This document shows positions 1-8,543 of a DNA stretch of 20,476 nucleotides, piece after piece. The notes under the pieces are model-generated. The model was not told the origin of the DNA. It was given only the letters and a program-made list of their open reading frames with translations, and did no database searches. Location: contig NWUY0300098739.1 of assembly GCA_004151065.3 (NCBI GenBank), positions 1 to 20,476 on the forward strand, in the 5' to 3' direction. The translations under genes and the position numbers were made by a program. Source of the stretch: Larix sibirica (Eukaryota > Streptophyta > Pinopsida > Pinales > Pinaceae). The stretch's first letter is position 1. Every line of letters begins with the position of its first letter.

Positions 1-285
1 GAATTTCACAATTTCACTTCTATGAGAATAGTTCAAGAGGCCATTTCTTCACCAATTTCACAAATTCTCTTCCAAATACATAGTTCAAGAGACCAGATTT
101 GTTCACCAATTTCATACACTTATTCAAATACACAACAATTGGATTGGAACTAGTGAATGTCAGAAGAACTTTATTCCAATTACAAAAAATTATTTCTATG
201 AGAATTTCACAATTTCACTTCTATGAGAATAGTTCAAGAGGCCATTTCTTCACCAATTTCACAATTTCGCTTTCAAATACACAAT
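1..285. repeat. minisatellite-like direct repeats
   Basis: Positions 1-83 recur almost exactly at 202-284 (offset 201 bp). Within this block a unit of about 53 bp starting TAGTTCAAGAG and containing TTCACCAATTTCA occurs at 28-80, 81-133 (more diverged) and 229-281. The left end of the array may lie outside the window. No coding function is seen; short frames here are products of the repeat. Confidence 0.8.
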
Positions 286-699
286 AGTTTTTTTCTACAA
301 CACACAAGAAGACATCAAATTATTTCCCACTCACAAATTCTTCTTTCCAATCAAAACACAATAAAGAGCAAACTTGGTTTTCATAGTTTTTCCCATCACT
401 ATTTGCAAAATGTTGCGTGAATTTGAGTTTTGTTTTATGATGAGGACGAAGCAGGAAATATGGATGGGAATAGAAAAAAAAATTTGCACACGCATTATTT
501 TCATTAGTGTGCACGTGTTTCAATATAACACACGCATTCTAGGAACACTTGCATGCTTTGGATCATAATGATCACACCCTTTAATTCTTCACATTCCACC
601 ATGCCCGTTAAGAGCGTGTAGCAATGGTGAAATGTGGCAAACATGAGCACATGCATGCTTCTAAACATGAGTGTGTGTGTCTTTTGTTACCTATTTTAC
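286..699. other. non-coding stretch, nothing recognised
   Basis: This is AT-rich sequence with no domain-like translation. If the copia-like element at 7402-8110 was split by the gypsy-like insertion, its remaining body should lie here on the minus strand, but I could not recognise copia gag or pol residues in it. Confidence 0.5.
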
Positions 700-1523
700 C
701 TATATAATTACCTCTCTCTCTCTCCTCCTCTAAATCACTCTCAAAATATAACTCTCCCACCCTACCTCTCTCAATATCTCTTTCCCTTCCTCTCTTTCCC
801 TATCTCACTCTCTCTCTTCATTCATCTCTCTCGCTCTGAACCTTCTCTCACTTACTATCCCCCCTATACCTCAACCCCCTCCCACTCTGACTCTCTCTAC
901 CACCACCACTATCTCACACCCTTGATCCATCTCTCTCTCCATCCATATTCCCTTATCTACTCCCCCCTCTCTCTCCATCTTCCCCTCCTTCTTTTCCCCT
1001 CCTTCTTTTCCCCTCCTCTATCACCCTCTCTCTACACCTTCCTCTCCATCATTCTCTCTCCCTTCCTCTCTCACTCTCTCCCTCAATTCCTCTCTTTCAC
1101 TATCTCTCCCTCTCTCTATCTCACTATACCCCTCCATTCCTCTCTCTACACCTCTCTCTCTCTCTCTCTAAATATACCACTCTCTCCCTTTCACTCTCCA
1201 CCTCTCTCTCGTTGAACCTTCCTTCTCTATATTCTTCTTCAATCTCCCTACCTCTCTCTCTAAAATTTTCTCTCTCCCCCTCCCTCTCTGACTCTCTCTC
1301 CATCCCACTCTCCACCTTCTCTCTCTAAACCTTTTATATCCCACTATCTCCCCTCTCTCTCTCTATGTCTCCCACCCTCTTTAGTTCTATATATCTCCTT
1401 AACCCCCCTCTCTCTCTCTCTTCCAAGGTCTCTTTCCCCCTCCTCTATTACCCTCTCTCCACACCTTTCTCTTCATCACTCTCTCTCTTACCCTCCTTGA
1501 CCTTATCTCTCTCTCTCTCTCTA

Positions 1524-1558
<35 letters not shown>
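700..1558. repeat. CT-rich polypyrimidine microsatellite tract
   Basis: About 860 bp are almost purely C and T on the plus strand. Many short (CT)n runs are interrupted by CCC, TTC and TA spacers, and the tract ends in an uninterrupted (CT)16 at 1527-1558. A 15-bp unit with core TTCCCCTCC repeats at about 981-1017. A longer duplication is visible: about 1008-1070 is closely similar to about 1433-1500. The tract abuts the LTR-homologous sequence starting at 1559. The matching place in the other LTR (6811-6826) has only a short CT run, so the tract has either expanded greatly or been joined to the LTR by recombination. Serine/leucine-rich frames across it are artefacts of composition. Confidence 0.95.
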
Positions 1559-1559
<1 letters not shown>

Positions 1560-2138
1560 AACCTTCTTTGACCCTTTCCCACTCAATTAAATCATTTAAG
1601 TGACTTTATAATATATTTCTTTAATATTTTCCCAAAGTCCCTTTATAACCCTTTTTAACTCCAAAAATGATTTATTTGATTTTAAAGCATTCCCAGGCAC
1701 TGAAAGTCATTTTCATCATCCCACCATTTAAAGTGTTTCATCCCAATTTCAACGAGTTATAACACTAAGGTGCCCCTTTAAATAATTTAATTAAAATAAC
1801 GACCTTAGGGAAATTAATTAAATATAGCTCAATATTACACCCAAGTTGCGGAAACAGTCGAAATGCATCAGAATAAAAAATTGATTACGCGGGGGTGATA
1901 CCAATGATGAATGATGATATTAAAACCTGACCAGGTGACTTACTATAAATAGATGCTCCCTCCAAGAATCTTGGAGAACACATCAAAGTCAGAAATAACA
2001 TCTGAAAGTGTCATATGCGTCCTCTAGACCATTTGAGCTCACTGGTAACATCAAATAACCCCTTGGACAAGACACCCACCCACCGATAAGGTTAGAGCCA
2101 ATTGAAATGCAAGAAAACCCGAAAATAGAGACATTACA
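1559..2138 (-). repeat. partial 3' LTR of the gypsy-like element
   Basis: This segment aligns over its whole length with 6828-7401 (about 88-90% identical by eye, with several small indels). On the minus strand it starts TGTAATGTC directly after the polypurine tract. It lacks the counterpart of 5565-6810, so about 1.25 kb of the expected LTR is missing and the homology stops exactly at the (CT)16 run. A perfect TATAAATAG at 1944-1952 reads on the plus strand, opposite to the element, and the other LTR has CATAAATAG there. Confidence 0.88.
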
Positions 2139-2338
2139 ATCCTCCCTTCCCCAAGATTGCTTGCCCTCAAGCAATGATAGTCAACTAAACCCCAGTGGAT
2201 CCAAGGGTCCCAAATCAACTTGTGGAAATATCCACCATGTTGTTGTTGTGCTACTCTGATAAAAACTATTAATTCATAATACTGAGTCTGCGCTCTCCCC
2301 TTTGGTAACCCCCAAAAGTAATCATCATGAAAATCCAA
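2051..2338 (-). pseudogene. unrecognised open frame next to the 3' LTR
   Basis: A 95-codon frame with Met at its first codon lies on the minus strand just upstream of the polypurine tract and runs through it into the LTR. The N-terminal half is aromatic and His-rich (FHDDYFWGLPKG, then WDPWIHWGL). The last 30 or so residues are encoded by PPT and LTR sequence and cannot be part of a conserved domain. I recognise no family. It is in the same frame as the 211-codon frame at 2534-3169 and may be the tail of one longer, now broken reading frame of the element. Confidence 0.25.
2139..2152 (-). other. polypurine tract for plus-strand priming
   Basis: On the minus strand GGGGAAGGGAGG (2141-2152) is followed by AT and then the LTR start TGTAATGTC at 2138. 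This is the expected place and composition for the polypurine tract of an LTR retrotransposon. It fixes the orientation: internal region at higher coordinates, 3' LTR at lower coordinates. Confidence 0.82.
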
Positions 2339-2533
2339 ACTGAAATATCTGTAAATGCTGAAATCTATATCATGAAAAGTCTCTTACTGAGGTGCAACAG
2401 TGAGGCCCACGTTTGCAATCTCACTTCCTAACATGATCCCGGGAAACAAGAAATATAATCTGCTCATCCTCCCAAAATAACTCTTAGCATATCTCCTCAC
2501 AGAGTCATAGAAGTGATTCCAATCGATCTCTAA

Positions 2534-3384
2534 CTAGAAGTTGATAAGGAAGATAACATAAATGTCGTCCCTGGAATCATACATCATCACAATACATTCC
2601 TGATCATTGAATGATAACCCCTCACTGATATGTAATCTCCAGGTGTCAAAAATCCAATTATGAGCACACCAACTCATGCAATCTACTACAATCATCACAA
2701 TAACGTCTAAAGATATATATATCATCATATTAGACTGATTGCAATAACCATCATTCACCCCAGAGGGAGCTAGAAATAATTGCATAAACTTTGCAAACCC
2801 TCCCACACCCTTCTTCCAATAAACTTGTAAGTACTCAAAGTCCATCTTCCCATAAACTGATGTTTCCATAATCAACGTGAAAATGCAAGGACAATGATTG
2901 TCATACAAAATCCCCCTTGAAGACATAGGGGATGTGAGTGGGGAAATGACCATAAATACTCCTCTAACCAAATTACCACTACCAATCCACACTGACCGAG
3001 AATTACTCCACTGTAGAGCTGGAGGTATTGGCCAAACCAAGTGTATGCTAACGTTCAAGGTCCTATGTAGGTTGATTGTTGAGTGGACAGTTATACCATA
3101 TTGAAGTTTTGTCCACCACTCCAATTTCAAGTTGACATCCCACCATTGAATACTGTACTTGAATCCCAAATCTCGTGATTATCACCAGTCATACTCACAC
3201 ATACGTCCTCATGGCTGCTAGCACAAAATATGACAGCAGTGTTAAGTTTGAAAATTTGATTTATAACCTCCTCGAGAGTGCTTCCACTTTCATATATTGG
3301 TGATCCTTTATCAATCCTCAAGCTCCAAGTGTTATAGGGACAATCTAGTGCACACAAACCTATGCAATCAACTGCAGTCTTCAA
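2534..3384 (-). pseudogene. unrecognised element ORFs with a repeated Cys/Trp module
   Basis: Two overlapping minus-strand frames, 3384-3127 (85 codons) and 3169-2534 (211 codons without a stop), lie downstream of the gag-like ORF. They share a module. Copy 1 begins VDCIGLCALDC followed by NTWSLRIDKG (about 3290-3375). Copy 2 begins VDCMSWCAHNW followed by DTWRLHISEG (about 2608-2695). Both are followed by a similar hydrophobic/acidic stretch (SSHEDVCVSM and DSRDDIYVIF). The DNA of the two copies also aligns. The two frames are offset, so at least one frameshift separates them. The middle of the 211-codon frame is Trp-rich. I recognise no protein family and see no retroviral enzyme motif. They may be a lineage-specific ORF of this element, or derived from captured sequence. 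Confidence 0.35.
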
Positions 3385-3541
3385 TGCAAGCTCTGATAAT
3401 TATGTGTTCAACTTCATAGAACAACCGCTATTCATCAAGGACTAAGACAAAAAAATTTGCACCACATCTAAAAATTCTCCTACTTTGTGCAAATTGATAA
3501 AACTATGCCATCTCAACAAACTAGGAATATGATATTCTTGA

Positions 3542-5517
3542 TCATTGTCTCCATGAATAATGAACAACATGTCCAAAATTAGGAATCCTCGATGTTTCAT
3601 TTGGTAAACCTCTCAAGGAATTGCCTCCTAAGGCGATGAAAAATAGTGGCGTATTCATAAAGCAAGGATTAGCAAACCCATTATGGAATGTCAAACATGT
3701 TGTGTACTTTGGATCCATCAACACTAACCCATGCCTATCTATGAAATCTTGTGTGTAAACATAAGAAATCCTCTTAACAAAGTCATATGCATGGAACTTA
3801 TCTATCACCTTATGATTATCAAACTCATGCAACGACAATAGACTGCTGTTAAAACTCCTAAAATCGACATTTTCTTCATCCCTTTCATTGGTGTCTTTAT
3901 AGGTCTCATGCATACTTTCCTCCAATCTTAGACGCTCATCATTAGTTGCTGATCCATGAAGTGTATCTGCTGATCCATGAAGTGTATCACGCTGAAAACT
4001 GCCTTCATTACCCGCTATATCATCTAATTCATGGCTGCACTCTGCATCTTCATGCCAAAAATTATCCTCAAGATTCAAGAGTTCATACTCTTGATGTGGT
4101 TTCCAACCTCTATCAGCATACCGAATCTCCCTAGTATGAGGAATGCTGGAAACATTATGCAATTTTTCACTCCTATGGAGTTCATCAATCCCTTCAATTA
4201 TTTGCTTAGTCTCCATAATTCTTGCATTTCTTTCTTGTTCCTTGGGTGTCGCTACAATAGGGATATGATTTTCTGATTTGTATAGTGAAGAGTGAGCCAT
4301 ACTTGATTGTAAGCAAAGCTCACCAGCCTCTTTTTCCTTGTCTTTAGCATACTTGATAGCAATATCCTTATCCATGAGCAATTATAAGTAATCTGATTTC
4401 ATCACTTCTAATGTTTCTTTGATCGTGTGCAATTGTGTAAAATTGAATCCACTTGCAACTCCTTTTTGCCTCCTCAATTTGGTGTTTCCAAATGAGATCT
4501 TCAACATATTTATGAGTGTTATATTCTCTTGTTAACACTTGCACAACTTACAAATTTCTCTTTTGTAACCATAGACCGGTCCTTCAAATATTGCAATGCT
4601 AGTGGTCTTTGATCAAGTTCATCAAAGTGACTTGGGCTGCCACACAATTGGCTTCCATTTGTAGGAACCATATCATCATCAAAATCAATTGTTTCACTAG
4701 TGGATGCCTTGCATCTCCCAAGTAAGAATGGTGGGACAACCTTATGATTAATTCCAATATCATCAAAGGAAACTATCTCCTACTCACAAGGCTTATCAAT
4801 AACAATATCCACATCACCAACATAGAGACTTGTGTAGCCTTTACCAATAGTAATAACTAACTCTCTTTCATCACAAGCCACTGTTCCATCCTGCTGGAGT
4901 AAAACTGTGTTAGTTTTATCTTCTTCTTTGTCTCTCCCCTCTTCTCTTTTTAAGGAAATGAATTTAAATTTTACTGTCTCACAAAAATTAGTGTACTCAG
5001 CTGTAATAGAAGAAGCACATGAAGAATCAAATTCGTCCCCATTTTTAGAAGCATCAAAACCATTAGAAACAATTTCCTCTACCTATATTTCCTTGCAATT
5101 TTTTTGAAATGAAGGCATAATTATACTGGAATGTTTAGTAGGATCATTAGCACACTCTTCAGTTGTGATGTATGGACAAGTAGTTGGACAATCTGTTTGT
5201 TTCTCTTTTCCCATCCCTCCTTCTGTAACTTTGTGTCTTTCCTTTAGCACTAACTTTTTTTCACCAAGGCATTAGTGATTAGGCTCCCAGGGCCTTTTGT
5301 AAGAAAAACAAAGATTTTGTCTCCTTAAGTCATTATGGCTTTGCTGATCTCAATCCATTGCTACTGTTGGCTCTTCTCTTTTCATTCTATCTGCTTCCAC
5401 ATAGCGTCTTATGTAAGGATGATGCATCAACTTGATAAAGTTCTGCTGATATTACAAACTAGTTTGCATACGTTTTTGCATCAGCTTTTCCATATTTTCT
5501 TTAAACTTTCGATCCAT
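3542..5517 (-). pseudogene. gag: gag-like ORF of the gypsy-like element, broken
   Basis: The start at 5517 (MDRKFKENMEKLMQKRM) lies 27 bp after the primer-binding site region. The frame runs to about 4520 with five early in-frame stops, shifts near 4515 (residues such as EYNTHKYVEDLIWKHQIEEA are in another frame), and continues from 4381 to 3542 as a clean 279-codon frame. Near residue 75 the sequence CFSYKRPWEPNH, a stop, then C matches the plant gypsy Gag zinc knuckle of form C-x2-C-x7-H-x-C, with the second Cys changed to Tyr and a stop before the last Cys. The N-terminus is Lys/Met-rich and helical. From the knuckle to the end (about 560 codons) the protein is acidic and hydrophilic with no recognised protease, RT or integrase. 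It ends in a conserved-looking block with GLVLMDPKYTTCL and FMNTPLFFIALGG. A short duplicated peptide DTLHGSA occurs at about 3950-3985. Confidence 0.6.
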
Positions 5518-5552
5518 CTTCAGCTTCCACCCTCGGGCTAGGAGGATCCAAT

Positions 5553-5563
5553 CTTTGATACCA
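5553..5563 (-). other. primer-binding site, initiator Met tRNA type
   Basis: On the minus strand TGGTATCAAAG follows the LTR end TTACA with one intervening base. It matches the common plant primer site TGGTATCAGAGC apart from its distal bases. A perfect TGGTATCAGAGC lies 107 bp away at 5659-5670, inside what I call the LTR. Either site could be the functional one (see the tandem repeat at 5556-5880). Confidence 0.65.
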
Positions 5564-5880
5564 CTGTAAGATCCCCTCTTAGTGCTGATATAATTTTATG
5601 GTGTTGACTGCTGTTAAATTTTTGGGTTAATACTTTTGTCAAACAGTTTGGCAACAATGCTCTGATACCATTGTAGTAGTGTCCCTTACTGACTGTTGAT
5701 TTTTGACTGAGGTTACTGTTGTTATGTGGGTAATTTTTGCTTCAGAACTTTCATCAATCAGTTCACTACAGTCCACTGCTTGTGCCCCTTAACTGATGAT
5801 ATGATTTTGTCTGGATTGGTAGTGTGTTTAAGTGTTTCCTTGGTATAGAGGTTTTATCAAACAATTTGTTACCATGTGGT
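5556..5880. repeat. three diverged tandem copies of an LTR-end/primer-site unit
   Basis: Units of about 105-115 bp: A at 5556-5660, B at 5661-5775, C at about 5776-5880. A and B each begin with TGATACCA, one base or so, then TGTA and a CCCTT-like block. A and C align over CCCCTTAxTGxTGATATxATTTT-like sequence (units compared by position) and over TCAAACAGTTTGGCAACAATG versus TCAAACAATTTGTTACCATG. The duplication includes both the end of the LTR and the tRNA primer site. Confidence 0.6.
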
Positions 5881-6014
5881 TTCTTAATACATTTATCATA
5901 AAACAAGATTACAATTGTAAGCGTGACCAAAAAAAACTCATGAACAACAGTAACACAAAGAATTCATTTGTTGACCTGAGATAATAGCTTGACTAGACAC
6001 ACGATAGGATATAT

Positions 6015-6496
6015 ATATGACCCCCTTGCAATGCCAAAATGACTTATACAACAATTATTGTCCTCCATAGTAGTGTACGGCCTGTGCAAATGGAGATGAT
6101 AGCCAATAAAAAAATATGATCTGTTAATGAGAGAGTACAACCAAACAATGAGAGAAAATGTTTCCAAGAGGATGTATGGCTCTTTCCAATAGCAAACCCA
6201 ACGTAATGTAGAGATGACTATCAACCAATGAATAGTACGACCAACCAAGGGTATTAATGCTGCCTAGAATTTGTATGACCCATTTCCAATAGTAAATACC
6301 CACATAACTACAAGTATAAAGAATGCCCAGTAAGAGAATATCTTCCAAATAGAGTGTACGACCTGCCTACTGCTGAACATATAGATGGTACAACCTCAAT
6401 AAATGCAGAACAACCAATAATAGAGAAGAATGATTGATGGTTAATGTGTATGGCCTAAGAATGGTTATAACAACTGCTATCATGATGAGTACGACC
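6015..6496. repeat. degenerate ~100-bp tandem array marked by GTAYRRCC
   Basis: The octamer GTA(C/T)(G/A)(G/A)CC, allowing one change, occurs at 6075, 6135, 6174, 6235, 6273, 6355, 6388, 6448 and 6489, and a weaker copy (ATATGACC) at 6015. Successive spacings are 60, 60, 39, 61, 38, 82, 33, 60 and 41 bp, so from 6075 the marks alternate near 60 and 40 and repeat about every 100 bp. Sequence between marks is diverged but shares pieces such as TTTCCAATAG (6184, 6284). The array lies within the 5' LTR. Confidence 0.6.
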
Positions 6497-6810
6497 TCCT
6501 TCACTTCCTCCACAAGTTAGAAATGATGGCCATTGCTTAGCTTCCACAATTTACAAATGATACCCACAACCTCCAAAATATGCATAAAATCGCTGCAAAC
6601 TCTTTAAATCTATGATTGTTTGCCACTAGAAACTTGTCTTCTTCAATGAAATCTAATGAAAAATATGGGTGATTCTTCATTCGGATTAGCTAGGGTGGAT
6701 GTGTCTCACCACCAAAACTAATATGCAACAAGGTTTTTAGTCCAAACCCAAAGCCACAAGAGCTCTCGAAAACAATTTTGTAAAATGATCATAAATGATG
6801 AGAGAATGAA

Positions 6811-6826
6811 CTCTCTCTCTCTCTCT
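6811..6826. repeat. short (CT)n run in the 5' LTR
   Basis: A pure CT run of about 8 units sits immediately before the block shared with the 3' LTR copy (6828 onward), at the exact position where the other copy carries the 860-bp CT-rich tract. Confidence 0.9.
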
Positions 6827-7401
6827 TATAACCTTCTTTTACCCTTTCCCACTCAATTAAATCATTTAAGTGACTTTATAACATATTTCTTTAATATTTT
6901 TCCAAAGTCACTTTATAACTCTTTTTAACTCCAAAAAGTGATTTATTTGGTTTTAAAACATTTCCTGTTCATCATCCATCATCCAAACATTTAAAGTGTT
7001 TCATCCCAATTCCAATGAGCTATAACACTAAGGTGCCCCTTTAAATAATTTAATTAAAATAACACCTTTAGTGAAATTAATTAAATATAGCTCAATATTA
7101 TGCCCAAGTTGCGGAAACAGTCGAAATGCATTGGAATCGAAAATTGATTGCGTAGTGGTGATACCAATGATGAATGATCATATTTGGACCAGACCAAGTG
7201 AATTACCATAAATAGACGCTCTCTCTAAGAATATCGAAGAACACACCAGAGCTAGAAATAACATTTGAAAGAGTTATATGAGTCTGCTAGACCATCTGAA
7301 CTCACTCGTAACATCAAATAACCCCTTGGACAAGACAATCACCCACTGAGAAGGTAAGATCCAACTGCAATGCAAGAGAACCCGAAAATGGGGACATTAT
7401 A

Positions 7402-7616
7402 ATGCAATGCTACTCGAAGGGTCCTCAATGAAGGTTACAATGGTGTCCAATAAATGTGACTAAGTACTAATTGTATTCTCTGCGTTGTTTGCTTCCCCAA
7501 TTGCAATTTTACCCATTGAACCACAAATCTCTACATTATTTGAAGATGTCAGAACACGTCTCTAGCCTAAATTAAATTCGACGAAAATTTGGAGGCATGA
7601 TGGCTCAAAAAGGTGA
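7402..7616 (-). pseudogene. leader and possible gag start of a copia-like element
   Basis: This is the sequence downstream of the primer-binding site on the minus strand, cut off at 7401 by the gypsy-like LTR. One frame is mostly open and protein-like (NNVEICGSMGKIAIGEANNA, then SHLLDTIVTFIEDPS) with one or two stops. I do not recognise a specific domain. It could be the gag N-terminus or untranslated leader. Confidence 0.35.
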
Positions 7617-7626
7617 TTTGATACCA
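7617..7626 (-). other. primer-binding site of the copia-like element
   Basis: On the minus strand TGGTATCAAA follows the LTR end CACCACA with two intervening bases (AG), matching the usual initiator Met tRNA primer site at its 3' end. Confidence 0.7.
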
Positions 7627-7628
7627 CT

Positions 7629-8110
7629 TGTGGTGTACTTAACCTTGCGAATTAGAGCAAAAACAAGATATATAGAGATAAACAATGCCGAAAGCACAAG
7701 ATTATAGTGCAGAATATTTGATCAAAGCAAATAAACAAGCTAAATATCACAGAAATAGCTTGTGTATTATGATAATCAAATCTAGAAGCAATGTTCTCAC
7801 ACCTCTTAAGTTTGGCTGACCTTTCACTTGAGTAGATATCCAATACAATAATTGCTGCAAAACAATCTATAGCTTTCTAACTCTTTAAATATGCTTTCAA
7901 TATCCAAAACCCTAACTACTTGACATGGTCAAATAATTAATTGAGCATCAACTTCCTAGTGGGACTTAATTAATAGTGGGGCTTAATTAATAGAGAGACC
8001 ATTTTATATTAATTGTTCACTACTAAATACTTGACCTTTTTCAAAAGAGATGGACACATACATTACTTGACTAACTCCTAAAGTAAGGGGGTTAAGGTAG
8101 GACCCTAACA
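7629..8110 (-). repeat. 5' LTR of a copia-like retrotransposon
   Basis: The 482-bp segment starts TGTTAGGGTCC at 8110 and ends CACCACA at 7629 on the minus strand, giving TG...CA ends within TGT...ACA, and is followed at once by a tRNA primer site. A TATAAAA box lies on the minus strand at 8002-8008, about 100 bp into the LTR. AT-rich repeats of TTAATTAA with GGGACTTAATTAATA at 7962-7976 and a near copy just after suggest short duplications in the upstream part. The length and ends fit Ty1/copia LTRs. No second LTR is in view, so the class assignment is by form only. Confidence 0.7.
8002..8008 (-). promoter_or_regulatory. TATA box of the copia-like LTR
   Basis: The minus strand reads AATATAAAATGG here, inside the LTR and about 100 bp from its start, a normal position for the U3 promoter of a short copia LTR. 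Confidence 0.5.
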
Positions 8111-8325
8111 AAAGAAAAATACAAATACATATAAAAAGAGAAATTATTCATAAGCAAGTTTATACCCATTGTGGGATTCCTTAATTGACACATCATCACT
8201 TTCAAGGCCTTGTTCTCCATGAACATGTGACTATCCTAATAGTTTCGTTGTAGTATGTAGCACAATGTTTTCTTTGATAACCTAATAATTCACTGAATCT
8301 ATTGAGACATTTAAAAATATAACCA

Positions 8326-8530
8326 TTAATTGGGCATTGTGAGCAAATCGTAAGATGATGTTGTAATGCCATTTTTAGTCATTAGCCAACTTATCGTATT
8401 CCAAACTTTGTTCCCTACACTTGGCTTCCAATTTCTCTTGTTTCCCTCTTGCTTTTCCATGTGAATAATGAGGTATTCAATAGCCTTCCTCATTCCTTCT
8501 AACTGCCCTGGAATTTGTCTCATAATATCT
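8326..8530 (-). pseudogene. unrecognised helical ORF remnant
   Basis: A 65-codon minus-strand frame begins MRQIPGQLEGMRKAIEYLI. After a frameshift near 8440 a better continuation is KQEKLEAKCREQSLEYDKLA. The charged heptad-like pattern suggests a coiled coil. It could be part of a retroelement gag or of a captured gene; I do not recognise the family. It lies just outside the copia-like LTR. Confidence 0.25.
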
Positions 8531-8543
8531 TTATCTCAACATT

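Larger units (their letters stand above)
1527..7401 (-). mobile_element. degenerate Ty3/gypsy-like LTR retrotransposon, apparently non-autonomous
   Basis: On the minus strand the order is 5' LTR (5565-7401), primer-binding site (5553-5563), gag-like ORF (5517 to 3542), unrecognised ORFs (3384 to 2051), polypurine tract (2141-2152) and partial 3' LTR (1559-2138). The LTRs begin TGTAATGTC (3' copy) or TATAATGTCCCC (5' copy, TG mutated to TA). The 5' LTR can be read as ending GGGGATCTTACA, giving extended inverted termini. The internal region is only about 3.4 kb. I found no protease, reverse transcriptase, RNase H or integrase motif in it, which is why I call it non-autonomous. LTR divergence (about 10% by eye) and in-frame stops in gag show an old, inactive copy. 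Assignment to gypsy rests on the gag knuckle style and the LTR/PPT context; no integrase order is available to confirm it. Confidence 0.75.
5565..7401 (-). repeat. 5' LTR of the gypsy-like element
   Basis: The LTR is about 1.84 kb if it ends at 5565, or about 1.73 kb if it ends at 5672. On the minus strand it starts TATAATGTCCCC at 7401. The first 574 bp (7401-6828) match the 3' LTR copy. A short (CT) run lies at 6811-6826. The remainder (6810-5565) has no counterpart in the truncated 3' LTR and holds two tandem arrays. Likely flanking target sequence begins at 7402 (ATGCA on the plus strand), but the other flank cannot be tested because the 3' LTR is incomplete. Confidence 0.72.

Noticed and set aside
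634-1215. 193-codon open frame on the plus strand, rich in Ser, Leu and Pro
   Set aside because: It is a product of the CT-rich tract, where stop codons are rare in all pyrimidine-rich frames; no domain is present.
1944-1952. perfect TATAAATAG on the plus strand in the 3' LTR
   Set aside because: It is on the strand opposite to the element and is changed to CATAAATAG in the other LTR; there is no gene downstream.
2898-3104. 68-codon plus-strand frame
   Set aside because: It overlaps the longer minus-strand frame that shares a repeated module with its neighbour; no domain is seen.
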